This document shows, in pieces, positions 1-10,557 of a stretch of 64,000 nt of DNA. Both the position numbers and the translations under genes were made by a program. A model generated the notes under the pieces. The model had not been told where the DNA came from, did not search any database, and saw only the letters and a list, made by a program, of their open reading frames with translations. Source of the DNA: Streptomyces sp. SN-593 (GTDB lineage Bacteria > Actinomycetota > Actinomycetes > Streptomycetales > Streptomycetaceae); assembly GCF_016756395.1 (NCBI RefSeq), contig NZ_AP018365.1, positions 434,001 to 498,000 of the forward strand. Direction: 5' to 3'. Position 1 is the first letter of the stretch; each line of letters starts with the position of its first letter.

Positions 1-350
1 CGGGCACCCTCAACGGGGCGGCCTTCGGCAGCGAGACGATCGACTTCAACCACGACCACGCCTCGCCGACCAACACCGGGAACATGATCCTGATGGTCCG
101 GCCCGACCTGTTCCGTCCGCTGGAGGAGTTCAAGGCCAGCGCCGACGCCCGGATCAGGGAACTGCGCGAGTCCCGCCCGGTGGACCCGGCGCGCCCGGTG
201 CGCACGCCGGGCGACGCGTGGGAGTCCCGGCAGCGCCGCAGCAGGGAGCGGGGCGTGCCGATCGAGCCGGGCACCGTGGCGAAGCTGACCGCCCTCGGCG
301 CGGCCCACGGCATCGCGCTGCCGGCGCCGGCCGGGGAGGACGACCGATGA
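1..350 (+). CDS. Ldh2-type malate/lactate dehydrogenase, C-terminal fragment
   Basis: Partial gene entering from the left edge; the reading frame begins at base 3 and ends at TGA 348-350, leaving about 115 C-terminal residues. The fragment has a Gly-Thr-Leu-Asn-Gly-Ala-Ala-Phe-Gly run, a hydrophobic Asn-Met-Ile-Leu-Met-Val strand followed by Arg-Pro-Asp-Leu-Phe, a helix with Ile-Arg-Glu-Leu-Arg, and an Ala-His-Gly-Ile end. This order is typical of the Ldh2 family of NAD(P)-dependent 2-hydroxyacid (malate, lactate, ureidoglycolate) dehydrogenases. The cofactor and catalytic regions lie outside the window, so substrate is unknown. It is the first visible gene of a same-strand run with the cupin, CMD and aldehyde dehydrogenase genes downstream, which suggests a shared catabolic operon. 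Confidence 0.75.
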   Translation, partial: GTLNGAAFGSETIDFNHDHASPTNTGNMILMVRPDLFRPLEEFKASADARIRELRESRPVDPARPVRTPGDAWESRQRRSRERGVPIEPGTVAKLTALGAAHGIALPAPAGEDDR

Positions 351-357
351 GAACGAC

Positions 358-849
358 GTGCGGACCTACGAAGCGGACGATGCGATGACGGTGAACGATC
401 GACTGGTGATGCGGCGTGCCGAGCGGACCGAGGTGACCCGCGGCGGCGCCGTCCACAGCCTGCCGTACCTCGGCGAGTGGAACTCGGAGACGGCCGTGGT
501 CACCACCGGCCAGACCGTCTTCCAGCCCGGCGGTGAGCTGCAACTGCACAGCCACAACGTGGACGAGTCGGTCCTCGTCCTGGAAGGCGAGGCGCAGGTC
601 CAGATCGGCGAGGAGTACACCGATCTCGTGGCCGGCGACGCGACCTGGGTGAAGGCGGGCACGCCGCACCGCTTCCTGAACCGGGGTACCGGTGTCATGC
701 GGATCTACTGGGTCTACGCCGGGCGCACGGTGACGCGCACCCTCGCCGCGACCGGGGAGACCGTCTCGCACCTGGACGAGATGGTGCGGGGCGGGCTGGT
801 CCCCGAACTGCCGGCCGACCGGAGCGGCGGTGCGCGCGATGACGGCTAG
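358..849 (+). CDS. Cupin-domain protein
   Basis: Small single-domain cupin of about 163 residues. The metal-binding first cupin motif is visible as His-Ser-His-Asn-Val-Asp-Glu with a following Gly-Glu-Ala, and the second motif as Gly-Asp-Ala-Thr-Trp-Val-Lys-Ala-Gly-Thr-Pro-His-Arg-Phe. Such proteins are often metal-dependent dioxygenases, isomerases or sensors of small acids; the exact reaction cannot be read here. GTG 358 gives the longest frame and ATG 385 is an in-frame alternative; neither has a convincing ribosome binding site. The gene follows the dehydrogenase after 7 bases and its 3' end overlaps the next gene's start, so it is probably co-translated within a catabolic operon. Confidence 0.8.
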   Translation: MRTYEADDAMTVNDRLVMRRAERTEVTRGGAVHSLPYLGEWNSETAVVTTGQTVFQPGGELQLHSHNVDESVLVLEGEAQVQIGEEYTDLVAGDATWVKAGTPHRFLNRGTGVMRIYWVYAGRTVTRTLAATGETVSHLDEMVRGGLVPELPADRSGGARDDG

Positions 850-1414
850 CCGGACGTACCGGGCCCCGCGGCCGGCGGAGCTGGACGAGGAGCAGCGCGG
901 TGTCCGCGCGACCGTGCTGGAGGGCTCCCGGGCCCCGCAGCGCGCGCTGCTCCGCCTGGAGGACGACGAGGAGCGGCTGCTCGGCCCCTTCGGCCTGGCG
1001 CTGCTCTCTCCCGGGATCGGCAGCCGCTCGCTGGCGGTGGGGGCGGCGTTCCGCGCGGCGTCGGTACTCACCGCCCGCGGGCGGGAGATCGCGATCCTGA
1101 CCGTCGCGGCGGTCACCGGGTGCTCCTACGAGCGCTACGCGCACGCGGCGGTCGGCCGGTCTGCCGGGTTGACCGAGGAGGAGGTCGCCGCGCTCCTGGA
1201 CGGCCGCTTCCCCGGCCGCGACGCGGTGGAGCGGGCGGTCCACGGCATCGCCCTGGCGTACCTGGCCGCCTCCTCCGGCGAGGGCCCGGCCCTGCCGGAG
1301 GAGGCGGTGGCGGTCCTCGACGACCGCGCCCTGTACGAACTGGTCATGCTTCTCGGCCACTACCGGAGCCTCGCCCTGGCGATGGACGTGTTCGGCGTCG
1401 GGGCGCCGCGGTGA
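839..1414 (+). CDS. Carboxymuconolactone decarboxylase (CMD/AhpD-like) family protein
   Basis: About 191 residues if ATG 839 is used; GTG 830 is in frame but less likely. The core has Arg-Glu-Ile-Ala-Ile-Leu-Thr-Val-Ala-Ala-Val-Thr-Gly-Cys-Ser-Tyr-Glu and a His-Ala-Ala-Val segment, the signature helix of the CMD domain found in gamma-carboxymuconolactone decarboxylase and AhpD-like proteins. There is a single Cys rather than the CxxC of AhpD peroxidase reductants, so a decarboxylase-like or unknown role is more likely than alkyl hydroperoxide reduction. The start lies inside the last codons of the cupin gene, so the two are translationally coupled. Cupin plus CMD plus aldehyde dehydrogenase fits breakdown of an organic acid or aromatic compound, but this is inference. 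Confidence 0.75.
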   Translation: MTASRTYRAPRPAELDEEQRGVRATVLEGSRAPQRALLRLEDDEERLLGPFGLALLSPGIGSRSLAVGAAFRAASVLTARGREIAILTVAAVTGCSYERYAHAAVGRSAGLTEEEVAALLDGRFPGRDAVERAVHGIALAYLAASSGEGPALPEEAVAVLDDRALYELVMLLGHYRSLALAMDVFGVGAPR

Positions 1415-1469
1415 CGTCCACCGGGTCGCGGGCGACGCAGAACAGACAGCACTCACACGGAAGGCAGTC

Positions 1470-2927
1470 ATGACCGCCATCGCGGAACCGGTCCTCGGCA
1501 GGCACGGAAGCTTCGTCTCGGGTGCGGAGGTGGGCGGCGGCGCCGGGCGGTACCGCGCCGTCGTCAACCCCGCGGACGGCTCCGTGGTGGGCGAGGTGGC
1601 CGACGGCACGCCCGAGACCGTCGACGAGGCCGTACGCGCCGCCACCGACCAGGCCCGGGTGTGGCGCTCGACGCCGCCGGCCCGGCGCAGCCGCATCCTG
1701 CTCGACATCGCCGCGGCGATCAGGGCCGACGCGGAGTCGATCGCGCGCGCCGAGACGCTGGACAACGGCAAGCCGCTCGCCCAGGCCGCCTCGGACGTCG
1801 AGTCCGCGGCGAGGTACTTCGAGTTCTTCGGCGGGTACGCCGACAAGTTCAACGGCGACGCGATCCCGCTGAGCCAGGCGTACGTCTCCTACACCGTGCA
1901 CGAGCCGTTCGGCGTGGTCGGCCACATCCTGCCGTGGAACGCGCCGCTCCAGCAGGCGGCCCGGGGCATCGCCCCGTGCCTGGCGGCGGGCAACGCGGTG
2001 GTGGCCAAGCCGTCGGAGGAGACACCGCTGTCGACCCTCCGGCTGGCCCGGATCGCCGTGGAGTGCGGGCTGCCCGCGGGGCTGTTCAACGTCGTCACCG
2101 GGACCGGGGCCGAGGTCGGCGCCGCGCTGTGCGCGCACCCGGACGTGCGGCGGCTCGCCTTCACCGGCTCGGTGGCCACCGGCCGCGCGGTGGCGGCGGC
2201 CGCGGCCGACCGGGTGATCCCCTCGACGCTGGAGCTGGGCGGGAAGTCCGCGAACATCGTCTTCGCGGACGCCGACCTCGACGAGGCGGTGGCCGGCGCG
2301 GTCAAGGCGTCGATGGTCAACGCCGGGCAGATCTGCTCGGCCGGCACCCGGCTGCTGGTGGACGAGCGGATCGCCGAGCGGTTCGTGGAGCTGCTGACCG
2401 CCGCGCTGGACCGCCTGTCGGTGGGGCCGGGCATCGACGACCCGGACATCGGCGCCATCACCACCCGCGACCAGTTCGAGAAGGTCAGGCGGTACATCGA
2501 GATCGGCGAGGCCGAGGGGGCCACGGCGATCCGCTGCGGCCGGGCCGTCGCCGACCGCCCCGCGGGCGGCTTCTACGTCGACCCCGTCGTGTTCGTGCAG
2601 GTGCGCAACGACATGCGGATCGCCCGGGAGGAGGTGTTCGGACCGGTGCTGGGCGTGCAGACCTTCCGCGACGAGGAGGAGGCCGTCACCCTCGCCAACG
2701 ACAGCGACTACGGGCTCGCCGCCGGGGTGTGGACCGCCGACCTCGGCACCGCGCTGCGCACGGCCAGGGACCTGGAGGTCGGCCAGGTCTTCGTCAACGA
2801 GTACTTCGCCGGCGGCGTGGAGACGCCCTTCGGCGGGGTCAAGCGCAGCGGCTACGGGCGGGAGAAGGGCCTGGCCGCGATGTACGAGTACACCCAGTCG
2901 AAGTCCGTCAACATCAAGATCGGCTGA
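1470..2927 (+). CDS. NAD(P)-dependent aldehyde dehydrogenase
   Basis: Full-length (485 residues) ALDH superfamily enzyme oxidising an aldehyde to the acid. Visible landmarks are the oxyanion-hole Pro-Trp-Asn near residue 155, the Phe-Thr-Gly-Ser cofactor motif, Glu-Leu-Gly-Gly-Lys-Ser with general base Glu255, the catalytic Cys289 in Gly-Gln-Ile-Cys-Ser-Ala, and Glu-Glu-Val-Phe-Gly-Pro-Val. ATG 1470 is preceded by ggaaggcagtc, a reasonable ribosome binding site. It closes the first same-strand gene run, 55 bases after the CMD gene, and faces the GH59 gene tail to tail. Substrate is unknown; ALDHs of this type act on benzaldehydes, betaine aldehyde or semialdehydes. Confidence 0.9.
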   Translation: MTAIAEPVLGRHGSFVSGAEVGGGAGRYRAVVNPADGSVVGEVADGTPETVDEAVRAATDQARVWRSTPPARRSRILLDIAAAIRADAESIARAETLDNGKPLAQAASDVESAARYFEFFGGYADKFNGDAIPLSQAYVSYTVHEPFGVVGHILPWNAPLQQAARGIAPCLAAGNAVVAKPSEETPLSTLRLARIAVECGLPAGLFNVVTGTGAEVGAALCAHPDVRRLAFTGSVATGRAVAAAAADRVIPSTLELGGKSANIVFADADLDEAVAGAVKASMVNAGQICSAGTRLLVDERIAERFVELLTAALDRLSVGPGIDDPDIGAITTRDQFEKVRRYIEIGEAEGATAIRCGRAVADRPAGGFYVDPVVFVQVRNDMRIAREEVFGPVLGVQTFRDEEEAVTLANDSDYGLAAGVWTADLGTALRTARDLEVGQVFVNEYFAGGVETPFGGVKRSGYGREKGLAAMYEYTQSKSVNIKIG

Positions 2928-2931
2928 CCGG

Positions 2932-2969
2932 GCCGGCGGGCCAGCGCGCGTTGTGCGGTGCGCGCCGGC
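2932..2969. terminator. Possible bulged hairpin between convergent genes
   Basis: Between the aldehyde dehydrogenase and GH59 genes, GGCCGGC then GCGCGC are matched by GCGCGC then CGGCC around a ten-base loop, with a six-base bulge on the left arm. No T-tract follows. A weak bidirectional terminator is the likeliest role. Confidence 0.3.
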
Positions 2970-3018
2970 CCCCGGTCACCGCCACAGCTCGCGGATCGCG
3001 GGTGGCGGATCGCGCCGC

Positions 3019-6643
<3,625 letters not shown>

Positions 6644-6697
6644 ACCACCGCTGCGGCGACGCCCGGAGCCCCGCGCCGCAAGGCGGGTGGCCGGGGA

Positions 6698-7414
6698 TCA
6701 GGGGCGCCCGCGCTTCGGGCGGGTGTCGTGGGCCGGCCCCTGCGCGGCGTCCTGCGTGGCGATGACGGCCGCCTGGACGCGGCGCTCCACGCCGAGCTTG
6801 GCCAGCAGGCGCGAGACGTTGTTCTTCACCGTCTTCTCCGACAGGTACAGCCGCCTGCCGATCTGCGCGTTGGTCAGCCCCTCGCCGATCAGGCCCAGGA
6901 TCTCCCGCTCCCTGGGGGTCAGCCCCGACAGCGCCTCGTTGCCGGGCTCCTCGGGCTCCTGCCCGCCGCGCAGGCTGCTCATCAGCCGCGTGGTGGTGGC
7001 CGGGTCGAGCATCGACTGCCCCGACGCGACGGTCCGCACGGCGGAGACCAGGTCCGACCCCCTGATCTGCTTCAGGACGTATCCCGCGGCGCCCGCCATG
7101 ATCGCGTCCAGCAGCGCCTCGTCGTCGTCGAACGAGGTGAGCATCAGACACCCCAGGTCGGGCATGCGCGAGCGCAGCTCGCGGCAGACGGTGATCCCGT
7201 CCCCGTCCGGCAGCCGCACGTCCAGCACCGCGACGTCGGGCCGCAGCGCGGGCCCGCGGGCGAGCGCCTGCTCCGCCGTGCCGGCCTCACCGATCACCTC
7301 GATGTCGGGTTCGGCGTCCAGCAGGTCGTGCACGCCCCTGCGGACGACCTCGTGGTCGTCCAGCAGGAACACCCTGATCGGTTCGTGCGGTGTCGACCGC
7401 CGCGCGTCGCTCAT
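6698..7414 (-). CDS. NarL/DevR-family response regulator (OsdR-like)
   Basis: A 238-residue two-component regulator. The receiver domain has the acidic pair Asp19-Asp20, phospho-acceptor Asp65 in Val-Leu-Asp-Val-Arg-Leu-Pro-Asp-Gly, and the conserved Lys in Tyr-Val-Leu-Lys-Gln. The C-terminal LuxR-type helix-turn-helix reads [10 protein letters not shown]ough Ser-Glu-Lys-Thr-Val-Lys-Asn. The neighbouring genes (Acg-type nitroreductase, Rv1733c-type protein, CBS-BON protein and a DevS-like kinase) are families controlled by DevR/DosR in mycobacteria and OsdR in S. coelicolor, so this is probably the local dormancy regulator. Its cognate kinase is likely the gene at 13.1-14.8 kb. A GGGCCGAACGGTCC palindrome lies 73 bases upstream and could mediate autoregulation. 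Confidence 0.88.
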   Translation of the reverse strand: MSDARRSTPHEPIRVFLLDDHEVVRRGVHDLLDAEPDIEVIGEAGTAEQALARGPALRPDVAVLDVRLPDGDGITVCRELRSRMPDLGCLMLTSFDDDEALLDAIMAGAAGYVLKQIRGSDLVSAVRTVASGQSMLDPATTTRLMSSLRGGQEPEEPGNEALSGLTPREREILGLIGEGLTNAQIGRRLYLSEKTVKNNVSRLLAKLGVERRVQAAVIATQDAAQGPAHDTRPKRGRP

Positions 7415-7486
7415 GTCTCCCGGCCCTCCGCCCAGTAGTCCCCGCCCGGTGCTCCGATCATCGGGCCACGGCCGCCCCTGCCTCTA

Positions 7487-7500
7487 GGGCCGAACGGTCC
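7487..7500. promoter_or_regulatory. Predicted DevR/OsdR-type operator
   Basis: GGGCCGAACGGTCC is a near-perfect palindrome upstream of the response regulator. The same pattern, GGGCCGNNCGGYCC, recurs at 8752, 15869 and 15901 beside other dormancy-type genes. Its half-site spacing resembles the mycobacterial DosR box, GGGNC-N4-GNCC. Assignment to this regulator is inference. Confidence 0.6.
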
Positions 7501-7574
7501 ATTCGCCCCGGACGCCGGCCGGGCCCCGCGCCGCGCGCCCCGGCCCGCCCCGCGCGTCGAGGGGGCGGCGGCCC

Positions 7575-8669
7575 TCACCGGCCGGGCCACTTCGGAGGCT
7601 CCAGGACGTCCCCGACCGGCCGCCTGGAGGTGGCGGCGGTCTCCGGACCGTATCCCAGCCTGAGCAGCATCTGCACGTGGCCGATCCCGCCGTGCGGGTC
7701 GTTGAGCACCCAGCGCAGCTCGCGCCACTCCAGTGCCTGGTGCAGCAGGGACGCCCGCAGGCCGTGGGCGGTCGCGAGGAGCAGCACGTGCTCCAGTCCC
7801 TGGCCGGCGCGCAGCCAGTCCGCGGGGACGTCGCGGTGCGAGGACAGCACGCCCACCACGGGGTGCGGCTCGAAGGGCTCGGGCGGCGGCCTGCGCACCG
7901 ACCCCTGGGCGGAGAAGTCCCGGACGGGCATCCGCCCGGCCTCGTCGCGCGGCCCGATCGCGGAGGACGGCACCCCGTCGGCGGCCCCGTCCCGCACCCA
8001 CGAGCGGCTCTCCACCCGGCGCCGCGGGTCCGCGGACTCGTACCAGTCGGCCCGCGCCGTCAGTTCGAGCAGCCGCTCGGTCTCCGCCGGGTCGGGCAGG
8101 ACCAGCCGCGCCCCCTCGCGCTCGGCCGCGGACACCAGCGCCCGCAGCACGGCCGCGGGCACGGAGCGGTCGGCGAAGGGGAAGCGGTTGCTGTGCCGGC
8201 GCCACAGCGCGTCGTACAGGCCGGGGGCGGAGCCGTCGCCGGTACGGGTTCCGCCGGTGCGGGTTCCCCTCGTACGGCCCTCCGCTTCCGCGCCGTCGGC
8301 CGTCCGTTCCCGCGGCCGCCGGCTGTCGGGCTCCCGGCCGCCCGGGCCCGGGCGCACTCCGGCCAGCCGCACCGACGCGAGGTGGCCCGGGTCGGCCGGC
8401 CGGGGCAGCAGCCGGACCACGGGCTCCCAGCCGAAGTGCGCCACCGCGACGCGCAGGTTGAACACCGCGGCGCCGACCGACAGGTGCAGGGCGCGCCCGT
8501 CGGGGTCGGCGTGCCGGACCATCCGTTCCGGGGCCGCGTGCACCTCGATGGTGAGCGTGGCGGGGTCCAGCCGGTAGCGCCAGGGCTGGGAGTTGTGGAT
8601 CGAGGGGGCCGCGACCGCGGCCGAGATGAGCGTGTCCAGTGTCGTCTCGTCCAGCATCGGCGTGGCCAT
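7575..8669 (-). CDS. Acg-type nitroreductase / FMN-binding dormancy protein
   Basis: A 364-residue nitroreductase-fold protein of the Acg subgroup. The N-terminus carries Ala-Ala-Pro-Ser-Ile-His-Asn-Ser-Gln-Pro-Trp-Arg, the FMN-phosphate-binding motif of this group. Arg-Arg-His-Ser-Asn-Arg-Phe-Pro-Phe near the middle and Gly-Leu-Arg-Ala-Ser-Leu-Leu near the end are also typical. Acg proteins are DosR-regulon members in Mycobacterium and are thought to bind or sequester flavin rather than to reduce nitro compounds efficiently. A Gly/Arg/Thr-rich linker around residues 108-150 is longer than usual. ATG 8669 follows GGAGGA at four bases. A GGGCCGTTCGGCCC palindrome lies 82 bases upstream. Confidence 0.82.
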   Translation of the reverse strand: MATPMLDETTLDTLISAAVAAPSIHNSQPWRYRLDPATLTIEVHAAPERMVRHADPDGRALHLSVGAAVFNLRVAVAHFGWEPVVRLLPRPADPGHLASVRLAGVRPGPGGREPDSRRPRERTADGAEAEGRTRGTRTGGTRTGDGSAPGLYDALWRRHSNRFPFADRSVPAAVLRALVSAAEREGARLVLPDPAETERLLELTARADWYESADPRRRVESRSWVRDGAADGVPSSAIGPRDEAGRMPVRDFSAQGSVRRPPPEPFEPHPVVGVLSSHRDVPADWLRAGQGLEHVLLLATAHGLRASLLHQALEWRELRWVLNDPHGGIGHVQMLLRLGYGPETAATSRRPVGDVLEPPKWPGR

Positions 8670-8751
8670 GGCATCCTCCGTGGGGGCTCTGCTCCCTCCA
8701 CGCTCCCGGAGCGGCCGGCCGGGCGGCAGGGGCCGGCCGTAGCGCGGGCCG

Positions 8752-8765
8752 GGGCCGTTCGGCCC
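8752..8765. promoter_or_regulatory. Predicted DevR/OsdR-type operator, divergent
   Basis: GGGCCGTTCGGCCC is a 14-base palindrome in the 282-base region between the divergent nitroreductase and Rv1733c-type genes, placed to serve both. It matches the shared pattern GGGCCGNNCGGYCC exactly. Confidence 0.6.
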
Positions 8766-8951
8766 TGCCGGGGCGGCCGCGGACCGCCGAGGTGGCCGCC
8801 GTACGGCCCGGGCGGGGGCGGCCGGCGGGCCTCGCGGCCGGGCGGGGGGTGCCGTTGGGCCCGGATGTCGGGCCGGCCGGACCTACTCCCGGGGCTCGGT
8901 GTCTGGGACCGTCGAGGTGATGGGCGAGCCTTCGACGAAAGGGCTTCTTCC

Positions 8952-9557
8952 ATGGGCACGGGTCGGCAGACGAGTCCGCGGACCGGCCGGCGTCGGCGGT
9001 TCTGGCGCTGGCGGCGCAATCCGCTCAGGCGCGGGAGCGACCGCCTGGAGGCGTGGACCCGGCTCGTGGCGGGCCTGCTGCTGGTGGTGGGGGCACCGAT
9101 GGCCGGGGTGGAGGCGGGGCTGTCCGTCGTGGCGGACGCCGGCCGGCTTCCCGCGGACTGGAGGCAGGTCCCGGCCGTCGTCACCCACAAGGCACCGCCG
9201 CCCACGGCCGTCACCGGTGTCGGCCCGAACGGCGAGGAGGTGCGCGCCACGGTGCGCTGGCACGAGCCGGGCCACGACTCGCGCACCGGCACCACGCTGG
9301 TGGCACCCGGTACCCCGGCCGGCACGCGCACCACCATCTGGATCGACCCCGCCGGCGCCGTGCACCAGCCGCCCGCCGACTCGCGCGGCGTGAAGTCGGA
9401 GGCGATCGCCGTCGGCCTGCTGGTCGGTTCCGGGACGGCGCTGGCGGCCTGCGGCGGCGGCGCCGCGGTGTGCTGCGCGCTGAATCGGCGGCGCGCGGCC
9501 GACCTGGACCGCGAGTGGGCGTCGGTCGGCCCGGTGTGGCGCCGGCACCGTACCTGA
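8952..9557 (+). CDS. Rv1733c-family membrane protein
   Basis: A 201-residue predicted integral membrane protein with two transmembrane helices, one at about residues 35-58 and one at about 157-180, flanking an extracytoplasmic loop of about 100 residues. The N-terminal Arg-Asn-Pro-Leu-Arg-Arg-Gly-Ser-Asp-Arg-Leu-Glu motif before the first helix is characteristic of the Rv1733c family, a DosR-regulon membrane protein of unknown function. The loop has Val-Thr-Gly-Val-Gly-Pro-Asn-Gly and Thr-Ile-Trp-Ile-Asp strands. ATG 8952 is supported by GAAAGG nine bases before it; the frame is open upstream but has no family similarity. Location within the dormancy island and the upstream palindrome agree with hypoxic induction. 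Confidence 0.78.
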   Translation: MGTGRQTSPRTGRRRRFWRWRRNPLRRGSDRLEAWTRLVAGLLLVVGAPMAGVEAGLSVVADAGRLPADWRQVPAVVTHKAPPPTAVTGVGPNGEEVRATVRWHEPGHDSRTGTTLVAPGTPAGTRTTIWIDPAGAVHQPPADSRGVKSEAIAVGLLVGSGTALAACGGGAAVCCALNRRRAADLDREWASVGPVWRRHRT

Positions 9558-9885
9558 CCCGCCGCGCTCGGGGGGCCACCGGCCGTGCGTGCGAAGGATC
9601 GGCCGCCCGGCCGCCCCACGAGGCCCACGACGCCCGCGCACCCGCGCACCGCGCCGGAGCCTCGCCGCAGCCCTGGTCTCCGTCCTGGTCGGCGTCCGGT
9701 GGGCGTCGGGCCGGGGAGGGGGGATCGGAGGTGTTGGCGGCGTCGCGCGTTGTGCGCGACGCTGGAAGGAGTACCGCCGTCCGGCGCGGGGTGCCGCCCG
9801 CGCCACCACGGGAGCCCTGACCGGCGCGGCAGGGCGGTCGCCCCGCCACCTCCCGTGAGGACGCCTCCCGTAAGGAGGAGAACGC
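9558..9885. promoter_or_regulatory. Intergenic region with hairpin and strong RBS
   Basis: This 328-base gene-free stretch precedes the HTH-PPOX gene. A perfect 9-base inverted repeat, GCGTCGCGC / GCGCGACGC with loop gttgt, lies at 9740-9762 and could be a terminator or an operator. Just before the next start is TAAGGAGGAG, one of the strongest ribosome binding sites in the window. No copy of GGGCCGNNCGGYCC was seen here. Confidence 0.35.
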
Positions 9886-10557
9886 GTGGAAGGGAACGTC
9901 GGTCCCGAGGCGCACGCCTCCGACCCGGACCTGCTGTGGCGCCACATCACCGAGCGCAGGCGCCAGCTCGGCATGACCGAGAAGGAACTCGCGAAGCAGG
10001 CGCGCATGTCGCCGCGCTACCTGCGCCAACTCGCCGCGGTCGGCACCGACTTCGATCCCGGCGGGCTGTACCGGGTCGCCGCGGCCCTGGGCGTCACCTC
10101 GCAGCAACTGCTCGCGGGCCGCGCCGACGCGCCGCCCGGCCAGGCGGACCGCGCGCCGCGGCCGGTCCTCGTCCGCCTCACCAGCAAGGAGTGCTGGGAC
10201 CGGCTGGGACCGCGCGGGGTGGGGCGGGTGGTGCTGCCGGCCGATCCGGCCCCCGTCGCGTTCCCCGTCAACTACGCCGTCGACGCCGGGACGGTCGTCT
10301 ACCGCACCTCCCCGCACGGCGACGCCGCCCCGCGGGACGGCACGGCCGTCTCCTTCGAGGTGGACCAGGTCGACGACAGCACGGCCCTGGGCTGGAGCGT
10401 CCTGCTCACCGGGCACGCCGAGCGTGTGGAGGACTCCCCCGAGGCCCGCCGCCTCGACGAGACCCGGCCGGCCGACCCCTGGGCCGGCGGCGACCGCCCC
10501 CTGTGGGTGCGGGTGATCCCCGCGGCCGTCAGCGGCCGCCGCATCGGACAGATGTGA
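9886..10557 (+). CDS. HTH-PPOX fusion: Xre-type helix-turn-helix plus pyridoxamine oxidase-like split barrel
   Basis: A 223-residue two-domain protein. Residues about 14-75 form an Xre/Cro-type helix-turn-helix (Met-Thr-Glu-Lys-Glu-Leu-Ala-Lys-Gln-Ala through Ala-Ala-Leu-Gly-Val-Thr-Ser-Gln-Gln-Leu-Leu). Residues about 90-220 are a PNPOx-like flavin-binding split barrel, with Gly-Val-Gly-Arg-Val-Val-Leu near its start and Pro-Val-Asn-Tyr-Ala-Val-Asp. Split-barrel proteins of this kind bind FMN, F420 or haem, and several belong to mycobacterial DosR regulons; the HTH may make this one a redox-responsive regulator, but that is inference. GTG 9886 follows TAAGGAGGAG at five bases. Its stop overlaps the GTG of the GH65 gene in GTGA, so the two are coupled. 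Confidence 0.8.
   Translation: MEGNVGPEAHASDPDLLWRHITERRRQLGMTEKELAKQARMSPRYLRQLAAVGTDFDPGGLYRVAAALGVTSQQLLAGRADAPPGQADRAPRPVLVRLTSKECWDRLGPRGVGRVVLPADPAPVAFPVNYAVDAGTVVYRTSPHGDAAPRDGTAVSFEVDQVDDSTALGWSVLLTGHAERVEDSPEARRLDETRPADPWAGGDRPLWVRVIPAAVSGRRIGQM

Noticed and set aside
9740..9762. Perfect inverted repeat GCGTCGCGC/GCGCGACGC as a DevR-type operator
   Set aside because: It lacks the GGGCC/GGYCC half-sites, and its five-base loop fits a hairpin better, so it was noted only as a hairpin or unknown palindrome.
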